Shown here piece by piece: positions 33,801 through 42,283 of a DNA stretch of 60,052 nt. Under the pieces are notes generated by a model. That model was given only the letters and a program-made list of their open reading frames with translations, made no database searches and had not been told where the DNA came from. Within the stretch, counting starts at the first letter, position 1; the number at the start of each line of letters is the position of its first letter. Source of the stretch: Deltaproteobacteria bacterium (GTDB taxonomy: Bacteria > UBA10199 > SPLOWO2-01-44-7); assembly GCA_030648035.1 (NCBI GenBank), contig JAUSII010000019.1, positions 1 to 60,052 of the forward strand, read 5' to 3'. The translations under genes and the position numbers were made by a program.

Positions 33801-36039
33801 GACTCCCGGCATTTCCCCTGGCCAACCAGCAAAGAAGAGAAATCGCCTCGGCATTGGAAATATTTTCATCCTCTGCGGCGGCCTCCAAGAAAGACTTATA
33901 AAGTCCTGCCAACTTTCGCGAAGGTTTGGCGCTGTCTGTATTTGTCTCATGCAGAAAAACTTCTGCCAACGCTTTGTAGAAAGGAAATTCGGAAAGCGTT
34001 GTGTCGATGGCCGCTTGAGCCGCCACCAGAACCTCTTCATCCAGCGGCTTGGGAAGAGACCCCATAAACAACGCCAACGCCTTGGGAGAAGCCGATTCTT
34101 TCACCATCCCAATAGCGGCTATCTGCGATAATTTGTCCGGCACTCCATTTTCAAAACGGCGGCAGGCCAGAAGGGATAAAAAATCTCCGCGGCGCCGGGC
34201 AAGAAAAAGGGATCGAGCATTCTCTTCCTCTCTTTTCTCTTTTTCTTCCCGATCTCTTTCTTCTTCCTCTTCTCTATCTCTATTTTCTTCCTTTCGATCG
34301 CATGCATCCCTTCTCATACCCAAAACAATGCTGGCCACTTGGTACCGAAGATAGCTTGCGGGACCTTCCACCAGCAACGGCAGTGGGGTGCCCCGATCCA
34401 GAAATTGCCAGAGGGGATCATCGGCTTCATTCTTTACATCGGCATAATCGAGAAGCTCATGCATATTCTGCAAACGGGATAACTCCGCTTGTCGGGAGAG
34501 AAGAACCAATGCAATCCGTTTTTTCTCCTCAACATTCTGTCCGGAAGCTTTGGCCAACATCCATTCGGCCTTGGCACGATAATAGGGACTGGAAAAATTG
34601 GACAGGGCCCTCTCCAGTCTTGCCCGAAACGGCTCATGAACGGCCAGCAATTCGTAGGCCAGCGCGGCGGTGGCTTCCCAACGATCTACTGTGGCCAACT
34701 GAATAAGTATGGAAAAAGTCTCTTCGGTAAATCCCTGTTTCTGAACCACAGCATGCATCGCTTTGTGCAAAAGCCGGGACCGAAAATAATCCTCTTCTTC
34801 CTCGGAGAGGGGGGGTCTCAATGTTACTTCAGGGAGAATAGCGATGGGTTCTGTTTCAACCGGTTGTTCCGACAGCGCGCTTGCCATTTCCGTCTGCATC
34901 TCTCCCGGCTTGGGTACCCATTGTTCGCAATCAATAAATGCCTCCACCCAACCCTTGATGGTTTCCCAATCGCCATCCGTCAGAGGCAAACGGGATAAAA
35001 TAAATTCCAGATTTCTGGCATCGGCGCCGCGAAAAACAGGTTCGGCCACCTTGACCAGACCAAAAGCCCTGCCCAAAAGTCCCCTGACAATCCCCGGTTC
35101 CAGACCGGCTTTCATCTGGGACGCCGCCACCATCAAGGCCAGAGAAGGCTGTTCGGATCTTTCTGTTGCCGAAAAACAACCGGTAAAATAAGCGGCATAA
35201 AGATCTTTGATAAAGGGTCTCAAAGGCTCATGCCGACCCAACTCTTCAGCCAGAAGACAAAACCCCTTCATTCGAAAGTGGGGATAGTGCATCTTTGAAA
35301 TTGTGTTGAGAACAACATTGGCCATTTTGATGTAGTCCGCGGCATCAGTCATTTGCGCCATCTGGTGAACCCTCTGACCTACTTCCAGAAGTTCTTTGGG
35401 AACATCGTCTTCAGTAACAACATCGTCGTAGAATCCCTCCCCCTCTGTTTCAAGCCCCCCTACCAGTTCCTGACGAAGCACCAGACTCAGGCTAAGAGTG
35501 AGGGTCTGCCAAAGTTCTGAAGTCAACCGCTGGGCAGGCATCATTTGCATCGGCATGGCCAGAAGAGGTTCTATTTCTGATGTCGGGGGATCCTGAATGG
35601 AAGAGGCACCGGAATTAAAGCCGACTGCCGCAGTGGCATGAGTCTGGGTTGGTGGAGATTTGTCCCCTCCCAATTTTCTGGCTATGTCTGCCAAAACAAC
35701 ATCGGAGGGGGCAAGTTGTTTGAGTCCCAACCAGGGCGATTGCACCCGGGCCACGGCTTGCTGAAGTGATTTTTTTGGAATGGAATGAAAAAGTCCTGCA
35801 ACAAGAGCCCTGTGCAAAGCGATGGACTGCAAATCTTTGTTGTCGATGGCCACCGTCAACTGATCTACCGCATCAAAAAACTCGGAAGCCTCCACCCCGA
35901 CAACGGCCAGACTCGCGCTGACGGTTTGCAATTGCGCGGCCAATTCCGGTGTCGCGTCGCCACTCAAAACATAAGAGGAGGCTTCGGCCCCGGAAAGAAA
36001 AAGGCCCGCATTAAAAGTGGATGTGGCATCGGCAATCAT
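30823..36039 (-). CDS. Giant unidentified cytoplasmic-type protein, 1738 aa
   Basis: No signal peptide or membrane segment is visible. The N-terminus reads NAGLFLSGAEASSYVLSGD. Most of the length is Leu/Ala/Glu-rich helical sequence resembling TPR- or HEAT-like solenoids, interrupted by a highly charged Glu/Arg low-complexity tract (about 575-610). The last 230 residues differ: they contain RIGDFRQCCISTDGVFFWP, then MTLVFAITDPDSQKVVGHMVG and LYLRTSHRGEAMDDAILD, a pattern that could be a GNAT-like acyltransferase fold, though I cannot confirm it. The gene starts 9 nt after a sigma28-like box and has no Shine-Dalgarno. Expression with other unknown proteins is implied by the shared box. Function unknown. 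Confidence 0.7.
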   Translation of the reverse strand: MIADATSTFNAGLFLSGAEASSYVLSGDATPELAAQLQTVSASLAVVGVEASEFFDAVDQLTVAIDNKDLQSIALHRALVAGLFHSIPKKSLQQAVARVQSPWLGLKQLAPSDVVLADIARKLGGDKSPPTQTHATAAVGFNSGASSIQDPPTSEIEPLLAMPMQMMPAQRLTSELWQTLTLSLSLVLRQELVGGLETEGEGFYDDVVTEDDVPKELLEVGQRVHQMAQMTDAADYIKMANVVLNTISKMHYPHFRMKGFCLLAEELGRHEPLRPFIKDLYAAYFTGCFSATERSEQPSLALMVAASQMKAGLEPGIVRGLLGRAFGLVKVAEPVFRGADARNLEFILSRLPLTDGDWETIKGWVEAFIDCEQWVPKPGEMQTEMASALSEQPVETEPIAILPEVTLRPPLSEEEEDYFRSRLLHKAMHAVVQKQGFTEETFSILIQLATVDRWEATAALAYELLAVHEPFRARLERALSNFSSPYYRAKAEWMLAKASGQNVEEKKRIALVLLSRQAELSRLQNMHELLDYADVKNEADDPLWQFLDRGTPLPLLVEGPASYLRYQVASIVLGMRRDACDRKEENRDREEEEERDREEKEKREEENARSLFLARRRGDFLSLLACRRFENGVPDKLSQIAAIGMVKESASPKALALFMGSLPKPLDEEVLVAAQAAIDTTLSEFPFYKALAEVFLHETNTDSAKPSRKLAGLYKSFLEAAAEDENISNAEAISLLCWLARGNAGSRFGGQLLRMARKRAALYKEQMKDAEEMEEEDDPGDQENWKKLHQQAMAHILSSIPYGKQKESKIEAAIRGLEDPFLEAFAFKVRAKLLGVHREADILEQATHYMEAAIQLLPDIERFSARLSLGMEMLDDILIHPLFSGFSATLAEKLGDRLAQSEAWHVSDLATPNANGVLLDAESLLAMMRGDKLDAETVGRFLTGRHLGKILHRADFSPSIKARLLLGQMQNGPYQGAFDILKPLLEQEETLLPSEHLEHLDRLFATLLAQKNAKAEEYYEQRKKRMVADLVKRGEGRVFNSVEDRWVTFILSKGDGKQLVPLLYAEGLLVEERLRLLERLAVKGLLDEKLLEIYRFLKSKGQANIFFEMIESVTTFLPGAVVTPDLMNFILGSPILQGGGSIQDVIQGLGRNWIDFEKRILPEERLQLLDANPLLMGMYYEQVSRQYDFIGLGYSLEHFSKDVRRTLAERYKLDYSPIARFEAGLELSHPTSAEEKEDCLTGIRANEDLSEEVRLFLEKIVQIDQPLAESDLLDIWRMGVEADIRHIEDLLPANRQRIFRLYFGEAPVVSTTEGFADMRAFVRRFSPVHKERAMSPYSPSLKFRLASQDLKDVLRAGWAVKAIREKGGNEQIETLLHQNLPLNDFVVAVNRLHARLLAQENGIAETKVRGQIKREASVFFNAQIVPLLETEKSHWVGSDYSYSRSQQARASMDYLRFHDLQPDLEPFLTKEPVITERKKEIADRLGLAPGWEQRAGDRVWVEVELLADYFEMDPLLKERYLMVLCNVMQQIAVAQQSETNNFLSFQELERRAQSRGRFEVRFVPKSDVYTALRIGDFRQCCISTDGVFFWPNVPAYLFDRMTLVFAITDPDSQKVVGHMVGHLGFSGVKEETTFFLNGLYLRTSHRGEAMDDAILDILDEFMRAAGVNLVRHGINPYHDVTLKPPHGFKPANSRVVRLQTVTDKDDKIIPLYGDLNLDRTKANQIQGPISHYQRRVRS

Positions 36040-36048
36040 GCAGATGGG

Positions 36049-36075
36049 TTATCGGAGATCCCCGAAAAATGTTGC
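36049..36075 (-). promoter_or_regulatory. sigma28-like box before the 1738-aa protein gene
   Basis: GCAAC-N14-TCCGATAA on the minus strand, with a T-run after GCAAC. It ends exactly 9 nt before ATG 36039. Same architecture as the boxes at 50673 and 53244 and, with a longer leader, 52467. Confidence 0.6.
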
Positions 36076-36085
36076 TTAAAAAGAA

Positions 36086-37369
36086 TTAGACGACCTTGGC
36101 CATGCAACGTCCATCGTGGAAGGTGATTTTCAATGTCTCTCCTGTTTTCAATGATTTGGCAGATTTCACCGGCATCGCGCTCCCCTCTTTCTGCACCACA
36201 CTATACCCTTTGGCCAGAATGTGGAGCGGTGAGAGGTGATCCAGGTTGCTGAAAAGTTTTTTCAAATTCTGTGATCGTTTATCAAAACCGGCTTGCCAGC
36301 AAAATTGCAGACGGGACCGGAGGTCATCGAGACGCATCAAAAAATCGGGAAAGCGGAGTGTCGGGTCTTTGAGTTTCTGTCGACATTCCTGCCACGATTG
36401 TTGCTTCGATTCCAGATCGAGGCGAATGGCCTTGAGCAATTGACGTTTCAGTTCCGCCGCGTGTGCCGCAAGATCCTCCCGATTGGGAACCGCCAGCTCG
36501 GCCGCGGCCGATGGGGTTGGCGCCCGTTTATCGGCCACAAAATCGGCGATGGTGAAATCGATTTCGTGCCCAACCGCGCTGATGACCGGAATGCGCGAGG
36601 CAAAGATAGCTCGGGCCACCACCTCTTCGTTGAAGGCCCACAAATCTTCGATCGATCCTCCGCCGCGCCCCACAATCATCACATCAATATCGCTTTGCCG
36701 ATTCAATGCGGCAATCGCCTCGGCAATTTCTTCGGCCGATCCCGACCCCTGCACGCGCACAGGCACCAGAAGAACATGCACCGAGGGAAAACGCCGGTGC
36801 AAAATATTCAAGATATCCTGAATCGCCGCTCCTGTGGGCGCGGTCACCACACCGATTTTTCGGGGGAGGAACGGAATCTGTTTTTTGTATTTGGCTTCGA
36901 AGAGTCCCTCGGCGTGCAATCTTTTTTTGAGTTGTTCAAAGGCCAGTTGCAACGCACCAACCCCCTTGGGCTCGCAATAATCGATGATGATCTGATATTG
37001 GCCGCGCGCTTCATAAACTGAAAGACGGCCGTGGGAAATAATTTCCATCCCGTTTTCCATTTTAAAAGCCAGATTACCGTTGGCGCCGCGAAACATGACG
37101 GCGCGAAGCACCGCCTTGTCGTCTTTCAGATCAAAATAGAAATGTCCGTTGGGATGCGCCTTAAAATTGGAGATCTCGCCTGCCACCCAAACCTCCGCAA
37201 ACTTTCCCTCCATCAAAGAGCGAACTTCGCGATTGAGTTCCGAAACAGAAAAAATTTTCGGCTTTGCCGGTTCGACATTCGGTGTGGGAGACTCGATAGT
37301 CACCGAAGGGATTTCAAAATCAAACCCGCCCTGCGCCACTTCAGGCTCTTTTCGTTTTTTTCTCGCCAC
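36086..37369 (-). CDS. xseA: Exodeoxyribonuclease VII large subunit
   Basis: Large subunit of the single-strand-specific exonuclease VII. The protein (about 427 residues) has the N-terminal OB fold (FSVSELNREVRSLMEGKFAEVWVAGEISNF), the catalytic-domain motifs GVVTAPTGAAIQDI, VIVGRGGGSIEDLWAFNEE and SAVGHEIDFTIADFVADKRAPTPSAAAE, and a C-terminal helical part. I chose GTG 37369 because AAGGGG precedes it and the longer frame runs far into the upstream gene; it overlaps the patatin gene by 29 bp. No small-subunit gene (xseB) follows. Confidence 0.95.
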   Translation of the reverse strand: MARKKRKEPEVAQGGFDFEIPSVTIESPTPNVEPAKPKIFSVSELNREVRSLMEGKFAEVWVAGEISNFKAHPNGHFYFDLKDDKAVLRAVMFRGANGNLAFKMENGMEIISHGRLSVYEARGQYQIIIDYCEPKGVGALQLAFEQLKKRLHAEGLFEAKYKKQIPFLPRKIGVVTAPTGAAIQDILNILHRRFPSVHVLLVPVRVQGSGSAEEIAEAIAALNRQSDIDVMIVGRGGGSIEDLWAFNEEVVARAIFASRIPVISAVGHEIDFTIADFVADKRAPTPSAAAELAVPNREDLAAHAAELKRQLLKAIRLDLESKQQSWQECRQKLKDPTLRFPDFLMRLDDLRSRLQFCWQAGFDKRSQNLKKLFSNLDHLSPLHILAKGYSVVQKEGSAMPVKSAKSLKTGETLKITFHDGRCMAKVV

Positions 37370-38705
37370 GCTTTGTCCCCTTGTTCCCTTCCAGAATTTT
37401 TTTGAGCAGAATCGGGTCTGGTTCTTTGGTGTGTATCTTTTTATATTCCGCCTCCACACCCTTTCGGCTCATTTCAATGCCATAAGAGGCCATGATTTTT
37501 GCAATCTTCGGGTATTGTTCTTCAATCGAGTTTCGCACCGATTCAAATCCCAGTTGCGCCGCATGCAGGCGGTGCCCCAATCCGAACGGATTCATCGAGA
37601 AGAAGGCCTGATCATCGGCTCCCGGTTCAATCAGAATAATATCCCCATCAAAATCCGATTTCTGCTCATACAAACGGAGTGCCGAATGAAGACGGGTGTG
37701 AAACACCGTTCTGAAAAACTGGTTCAAAACCGCGAAGACCCCCTCGTCAGTGAGACTGCGTGACCTGGGACCTTTCCGCATCGTGGAAAGAGTGTCGACG
37801 AATGTTTTGTTTTCATAGGGTCGAAACGGGTTGTAACAGACGATAAGTTTGGCCCCCTTGTCGACCATCAAATCGAGATTGGCCGTGTGCTTCACGCCAC
37901 CATCGACATAATATTGGTCACCAATTTTCACCGGCTTGTAGAAACCGGGCATCGCGCTCGAGGCCTGCACCGCGCGCGAAATGGAGACATCACTTTTTTC
38001 ATCAGCGCCAAAAACAACCTCCTCTGCCCCATCCAGAGTCATCGCGGTGATATAGAGTTTTTTGCCGCGCACCTTGGCGGCCAGTTTGAAATTGTTGGTC
38101 ATCTTGTTGTGGCGGATGTTCATGCGCAGGTAACGCTCCAGCGGACCGTTATCAAACATGCCCGAGGGGAGACATTCGAGAAGGGAGGGAAAATGATGAT
38201 CCTGAAGAGCTGACTCCTGCATCATCTCCCACAAATTTTCGTATCCGGAGAGGGTCGGATGTTTGACAAAATCCCAGAACAGTTCCTTCATTCCATTTTT
38301 TTGCATCGGCAATTTGGTTACCAACCGCCATAAAACACCCGGAAGCCAGGTTGTCGCGCGTGCGGCGTAACGGACAGGCCGCACCAAAAATTCCTCCCAA
38401 TTGGGCCAGTAAAAATGCCACGGTTCCAGCCGGGAAAATTTTTTGGAAGAACCATCCAGACTTTTCAGCATCTCTTCGGGAGTCAAACCGCCACTCAACG
38501 CAGTCGCCAAAAGAGAGCCCGACGAGATCCCCATAAAAATATCGAAATCGGTAATTTGAAAATTCTGAAAATAATCGTTAAAGGCTTTTAAACCACCGAT
38601 CTTGAATGAGGCTCCGGTTAATGCCCCACCTGCGAGCACGAGCGCCCTTTTGGCCTTCGGCTTTTTCTCCTTCAAATTGCTTTTTTGAACGATGGTAATG
38701 CCCAT
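37341..38705 (-). CDS. Patatin-like phospholipase
   Basis: The 454-residue protein has the patatin catalytic dyad: oxyanion motif AGGALTGA (25-32), nucleophile elbow GISSG with Ser61, and Asp268 in VDGGVKH. The family hydrolyses acyl esters of phospholipids. Charged, Lys-rich tails flank the domain (EKKPKAKR at the start, GTKRGEKKTKRA at the end). No signal peptide. The gene is divergent from the caspase-like gene and translationally overlaps xseA. A TAGAAT hexamer (38712-38717) 6 nt before the ATG may be its -10. Confidence 0.92.
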   Translation of the reverse strand: MGITIVQKSNLKEKKPKAKRALVLAGGALTGASFKIGGLKAFNDYFQNFQITDFDIFMGISSGSLLATALSGGLTPEEMLKSLDGSSKKFSRLEPWHFYWPNWEEFLVRPVRYAARATTWLPGVLWRLVTKLPMQKNGMKELFWDFVKHPTLSGYENLWEMMQESALQDHHFPSLLECLPSGMFDNGPLERYLRMNIRHNKMTNNFKLAAKVRGKKLYITAMTLDGAEEVVFGADEKSDVSISRAVQASSAMPGFYKPVKIGDQYYVDGGVKHTANLDLMVDKGAKLIVCYNPFRPYENKTFVDTLSTMRKGPRSRSLTDEGVFAVLNQFFRTVFHTRLHSALRLYEQKSDFDGDIILIEPGADDQAFFSMNPFGLGHRLHAAQLGFESVRNSIEEQYPKIAKIMASYGIEMSRKGVEAEYKKIHTKEPDPILLKKILEGNKGTKRGEKKTKRA

Positions 38706-38761
38706 AATTGGATTCTAACATATTGAAATAGTTTAGGAATGGGAAAAATACAAGAAGAGAA

Positions 38762-38788
38762 GCAACCTTTTTGGCCGCCAGACGAAGA
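38762..38788 (+). promoter_or_regulatory. Weak sigma28-like box before the caspase-like gene
   Basis: GCAAC and T-run are intact, and after 14 bp comes GACGAAGA, a 5/8 match to GCCGATAA. It ends 9 nt before ATG 38798, the same distance as in two better boxes. Weaker evidence than for the other four. Confidence 0.4.
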
Positions 38789-38797
38789 GGATATAGA

Positions 38798-39790
38798 ATG
38801 TCGACACTTAAACCGATCAAAGCGGAAACAAATTATCCTGAATGCACCAGGGACTACGCCGCATTTCCCAAATGCCAAATTGGGGAGAGTGTCTACATCG
38901 ATGCCGATCTGGATGGCGACTTTTCCTCTGCCAAAGATATTGTGATTGGAGAGGATCAAAGTTCCACATTCAGCTCTCACCCCGATTTTCCCGGTTGTTT
39001 TTATGCTTCAGCCTCCGCCCTGCTTGATGATCCGGAAAGTTTGCGCATTAAACATGGAGCATGGCCTTCACGCTTCAGCGTTATGACTGCCGCTAGGCAA
39101 AACCAGGAGGCCATGAACTTCGAATTTTTGAAACAATTTGTCTCCCAACTTCAAACTGTAAAAACTGAGGAAGATTCCAGATTATTTTTTAAAGAAATGG
39201 CACAAGGGATAAAATTCGCCTCTTTTATTCCGGAGCATGTTGAACGGGAAAAAAAATTGGGACAACAGGGATGTTATCAAGGTTTATGCACTATAAAAGA
39301 AAGATGGGCCAAGCAACAATCCAAAGGGATATTGGGAGAGAATCCCGGCTGGGTTTTTAATCCGGCAACTTTAGAAGAAGACGCCCAAAGGCGATATATT
39401 TTTGTCATCTATTCCGATGCCGTCAAGGATGAGAACAAAGACGAACTTAAAAATATAGCTTCAGATATCACTTCCTTCTATCAATTACCCAATGAACATC
39501 TTCAATGGATTACCCCCAGATTGACCGCCCAAAAAATTCGCAGTGAGTTGGATAAATGGATTCAAACCCTTCCGGAAGGATCCAATGCCGAAGTGATGAT
39601 ACTCTACACAGCACATGGTGGACCCAAAGAGTCCTCTTCCACAGTGTGGAGGACAGAATTGGATTTTTTTGAACCCAAGCTTTCCGAAAAGGAATTCAGG
39701 GCACTCATCATGGCTGAACTTCCCAAAAATAAAATCGCATCAGCTCTTCTTTTGATCAACTCCTGTCATTCGGGCATGCTGGTCGAATAA
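38798..39790 (+). CDS. Clan CD (caspase/legumain-like) peptidase, C-terminally short
   Basis: The 330-residue protein has the clan CD blocks: a strand-helix unit (YIFVIYSDAVKDENKDELKNI), a second helix (TAQKIRSELDKWIQ), the His block MILYTAHGG (His273) and the Cys block LLLINSCHSG (Cys323). Family members normally continue for many residues after the Cys block, but here a TAA stop comes seven codons after the Cys. The N-terminal 195 residues are of unknown fold with several cysteines. No signal peptide. Start ATG 38798 (MSTLKPIKAE) has GAGGAT nearby and lies 9 nt after a sigma28-like box. The catalytic dyad is intact; activity is uncertain because of the short C-terminus. Confidence 0.75.
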   Translation: MSTLKPIKAETNYPECTRDYAAFPKCQIGESVYIDADLDGDFSSAKDIVIGEDQSSTFSSHPDFPGCFYASASALLDDPESLRIKHGAWPSRFSVMTAARQNQEAMNFEFLKQFVSQLQTVKTEEDSRLFFKEMAQGIKFASFIPEHVEREKKLGQQGCYQGLCTIKERWAKQQSKGILGENPGWVFNPATLEEDAQRRYIFVIYSDAVKDENKDELKNIASDITSFYQLPNEHLQWITPRLTAQKIRSELDKWIQTLPEGSNAEVMILYTAHGGPKESSSTVWRTELDFFEPKLSEKEFRALIMAELPKNKIASALLLINSCHSGMLVE

Positions 39791-39868
39791 AATTTCTCTG
39801 ATCTGGCCGCCAATTCCATTGACACCCCCAACCAAAATCTCTATAATGCAAAAACCATTACATTTTAG
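39791..39868 (+). other. Open frame continuing after the caspase-like stop
   Basis: After TAA 39788-39790 the same frame continues for 25 codons (NFSDLAANSIDTPNQNLYNA...) to TAG 39866. This could be the decayed end of the peptidase gene. The stretch also contains the ftsK promoter (39819-39847), so the coding look may be incidental. Confidence 0.3.
39819..39847 (+). promoter_or_regulatory. Perfect-consensus sigma70 promoter before ftsK
   Basis: TTGACA (39819-39824), a 17-bp spacer and TATAAT (39842-39847): all 12 consensus bases at optimal spacing. The predicted leader to ATG 39902 is about 47 nt, without a clear Shine-Dalgarno. Confidence 0.85.
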
Positions 39869-39901
39869 CTATTTATACGGAATTGTTGACGTTTTACTTA
39901 T

Positions 39902-42283
39902 ATGGCCTATTCGAAGAGTGTCCGTCGCACCCCACCATCCTCCCACCGAAAAGAAATTTTCGGAATTCTCTTTTTTGCCTTGGGCTTTTTTATCAGCCTT
40001 TGCCTTTTTTCCTATTCCCCCACCGACCCCGGTCTCAATTCCGCCTCGAATGTTTCCCACATCGGCAATCTGGGGGGGGTCATCGGTGCCTATCTCTCCG
40101 ACGTTCTTTTTACAGGTCTGGGGCTTTGCGCCTATGTGGTCGGCGCCGTTTTTTTTCTCCTCTCCATGCTCAAGTTTAAGGGACAATCGGTAGAGATCAA
40201 ACTCAAAGAGATTATCTGTTATACCCTGGTGCTTATTACCGTCGCCACATTGTTGCAGATCCATTTTCCAATGATCCACATTATGGGCCAGAGTTTTACC
40301 GGAGGCGGCATTCTGGGGGCCTTCTTCAGTCAGTTTCTGATCCATTATTTCAACAAGGCTGGCGCGGAGGTCATCACACTCACAGCCCTGATTCTCTCTT
40401 TCATGTCGGCCACACAGATCAAAATCAGCGGTCTTGCCATCAACGCCTGGCGTCTCCTCAAATATTTTGGGGGCCACTTCATGCAATGGTTTCGTGTTTC
40501 CATGGAACGCGGCAGAAAAATGCTGGCCGTTTTTTCTGAATGGATGAAGGACCAGTTTCATTCGATGTTTGGCAAAGAGGCGCTGGCCGAAATGGCCAAG
40601 GAAGAAGAGAAAAAGGCAGGGGATGAGGTTGAAGTCAAAATTCACAAGACCAAACCGGCGCCACCTGCATTGGTGCCTGCATTAACACCAGTCACCACAA
40701 CCGAATTGGTCAAGACACCGGAGCTCAAAATTTATGAGAGGGCCGATGCCGGTAAAAAAGCCCCCGCCGAAGAACAGCTCCGTTTTTTAAAAATCACCGG
40801 AGACGGTTTCAACCCACCACCCCTCTCTCTGCTCGATTCGGACCAGAATATAGTCACCCCCATTGATGAAGAAATTCTGAAAAAAAATGCCCAACTCCTG
40901 GAAAAAAAGTTACAGGACTACGATGTGCAGGGAAAGGTGACCGAAATTCACCCCGGTCCCGTCATCACCATGTATGAATTTGAACCCTCTGCCGGAACCA
41001 AGGTGAACAAGATTGTGAATCTGGAAAGCGACCTTTCACTCACCATGGGGGGCAAATCGATCCGCATTGTGCCACATATTCCCGGCAAGGCGGCGCTGGG
41101 CATTGAAATTCCGAATCATGAAAGAGAAATTGTCTGGCTCAAAGAAATCATCGGCTCCAATGCCTTTCTAAAATCAAAATCGAAACTGACCTTGGCGCTG
41201 GGCAAAGACACCGAAGGACGCCCGGTCGCCACCGATCTCACCAAAATGCCGCATCTTCTGATCGCGGGAGCCACCGGCGCCGGAAAGAGCGTGGCAATCA
41301 ACAGCATGATCGTCAGCATGCTCTACAAAGCGACACCGCAGGAGGTGCGCTTTATCATGGTCGATCCCAAACGTCTGGAGCTCAACACCTACGAAGGAAT
41401 TCCGCATCTTCTGATGCCGGTGGTGGTGAGTCCCAAACAGGCGGTGGCGGCATTGAAATGGGCATTGCGCGAAATGGAACGTCGCTACCGATTGTTGGCC
41501 GACGCCGGCACGCGCAACATCAGCAACTACAATGAAAAGATCGACGCGGGACAGATACAACTCGTCCCGGAAGAAGAGGCGAAGGCGCAATTGGAACAGA
41601 ACAAAGAGGCGATCTGCCACACCGGCAAACTCTATTATCTTGTCATCCTCATCGATGAACTGGCCGACATGATGATGATCGCCTCGCAGGAATTTGAAGA
41701 AACGATCACCCGTCTGGCGCAGATGGCGCGCGCCGCCGGCATCCATTTAATTTTGGCCACACAGCGCCCCAGCGTGGATGTCATCACCGGTCTCATCAAG
41801 GCCAATTTTCCCGCCAGAATTTCTTTCAAGGTCTCCTCGAAACACGATTCGAGAACCATCCTCGATCAGATTGGTTCTGAAAATCTGCTCGGAGCCGGCG
41901 ACATGCTCTACATGGCCCCTTCCTCTTCCGGCCTCACGCGCATACACGGCGCGTATGTGACCGAGGGAGAAATTGCCCGGATCGTTTCACATCTCAAGGA
42001 ACAGGGAACCCCGGTCTACGACACCAGCATGCTCGACACACCAGCGAGTGAAACAGCCGAAGCGGATGATTTTGATGAAGAGGACAACCAGATTTACGAC
42101 CAGGCGGTCAAGCTGGTGGCGGAAACGAGACAGGCCTCCATTTCGATGATTCAACGCAGACTCCGAATCGGTTACAATAGAGCGGCACGGATGATTGAAA
42201 AAATGGAGGCCGAAGGATTGGTGGGCCCGCAAGACGGGGCGAAACCGAGACAGGTGCTGGTGGGTATGGGAGGCAATCAATGA
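39902..42283 (+). CDS. ftsK: DNA translocase FtsK
   Basis: FtsK/SpoIIIE pumps DNA through the closing septum and aids dimer resolution. The 793-residue protein has an N-terminal membrane domain (about four helices in the first 170 residues), a short linker, an alpha/beta motor with Walker A AGATGAGKS (about 455-463) and Walker B VILIDELADMM (about 580), and a C-terminal winged-helix gamma domain (AVKLVAETRQASISMIQRRLRIGYNRAARMIEKME). Its stop overlaps the start of the lolA homologue (ATGA). Confidence 0.97.
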   Translation: MAYSKSVRRTPPSSHRKEIFGILFFALGFFISLCLFSYSPTDPGLNSASNVSHIGNLGGVIGAYLSDVLFTGLGLCAYVVGAVFFLLSMLKFKGQSVEIKLKEIICYTLVLITVATLLQIHFPMIHIMGQSFTGGGILGAFFSQFLIHYFNKAGAEVITLTALILSFMSATQIKISGLAINAWRLLKYFGGHFMQWFRVSMERGRKMLAVFSEWMKDQFHSMFGKEALAEMAKEEEKKAGDEVEVKIHKTKPAPPALVPALTPVTTTELVKTPELKIYERADAGKKAPAEEQLRFLKITGDGFNPPPLSLLDSDQNIVTPIDEEILKKNAQLLEKKLQDYDVQGKVTEIHPGPVITMYEFEPSAGTKVNKIVNLESDLSLTMGGKSIRIVPHIPGKAALGIEIPNHEREIVWLKEIIGSNAFLKSKSKLTLALGKDTEGRPVATDLTKMPHLLIAGATGAGKSVAINSMIVSMLYKATPQEVRFIMVDPKRLELNTYEGIPHLLMPVVVSPKQAVAALKWALREMERRYRLLADAGTRNISNYNEKIDAGQIQLVPEEEAKAQLEQNKEAICHTGKLYYLVILIDELADMMMIASQEFEETITRLAQMARAAGIHLILATQRPSVDVITGLIKANFPARISFKVSSKHDSRTILDQIGSENLLGAGDMLYMAPSSSGLTRIHGAYVTEGEIARIVSHLKEQGTPVYDTSMLDTPASETAEADDFDEEDNQIYDQAVKLVAETRQASISMIQRRLRIGYNRAARMIEKMEAEGLVGPQDGAKPRQVLVGMGGNQ

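Noticed and set aside
36040-36085. Possible xseB (exonuclease VII small subunit) after xseA
   Set aside because: Only 46 bp separate xseA from the next gene and no small frame with the xseB pattern exists. It must lie elsewhere or be absent.
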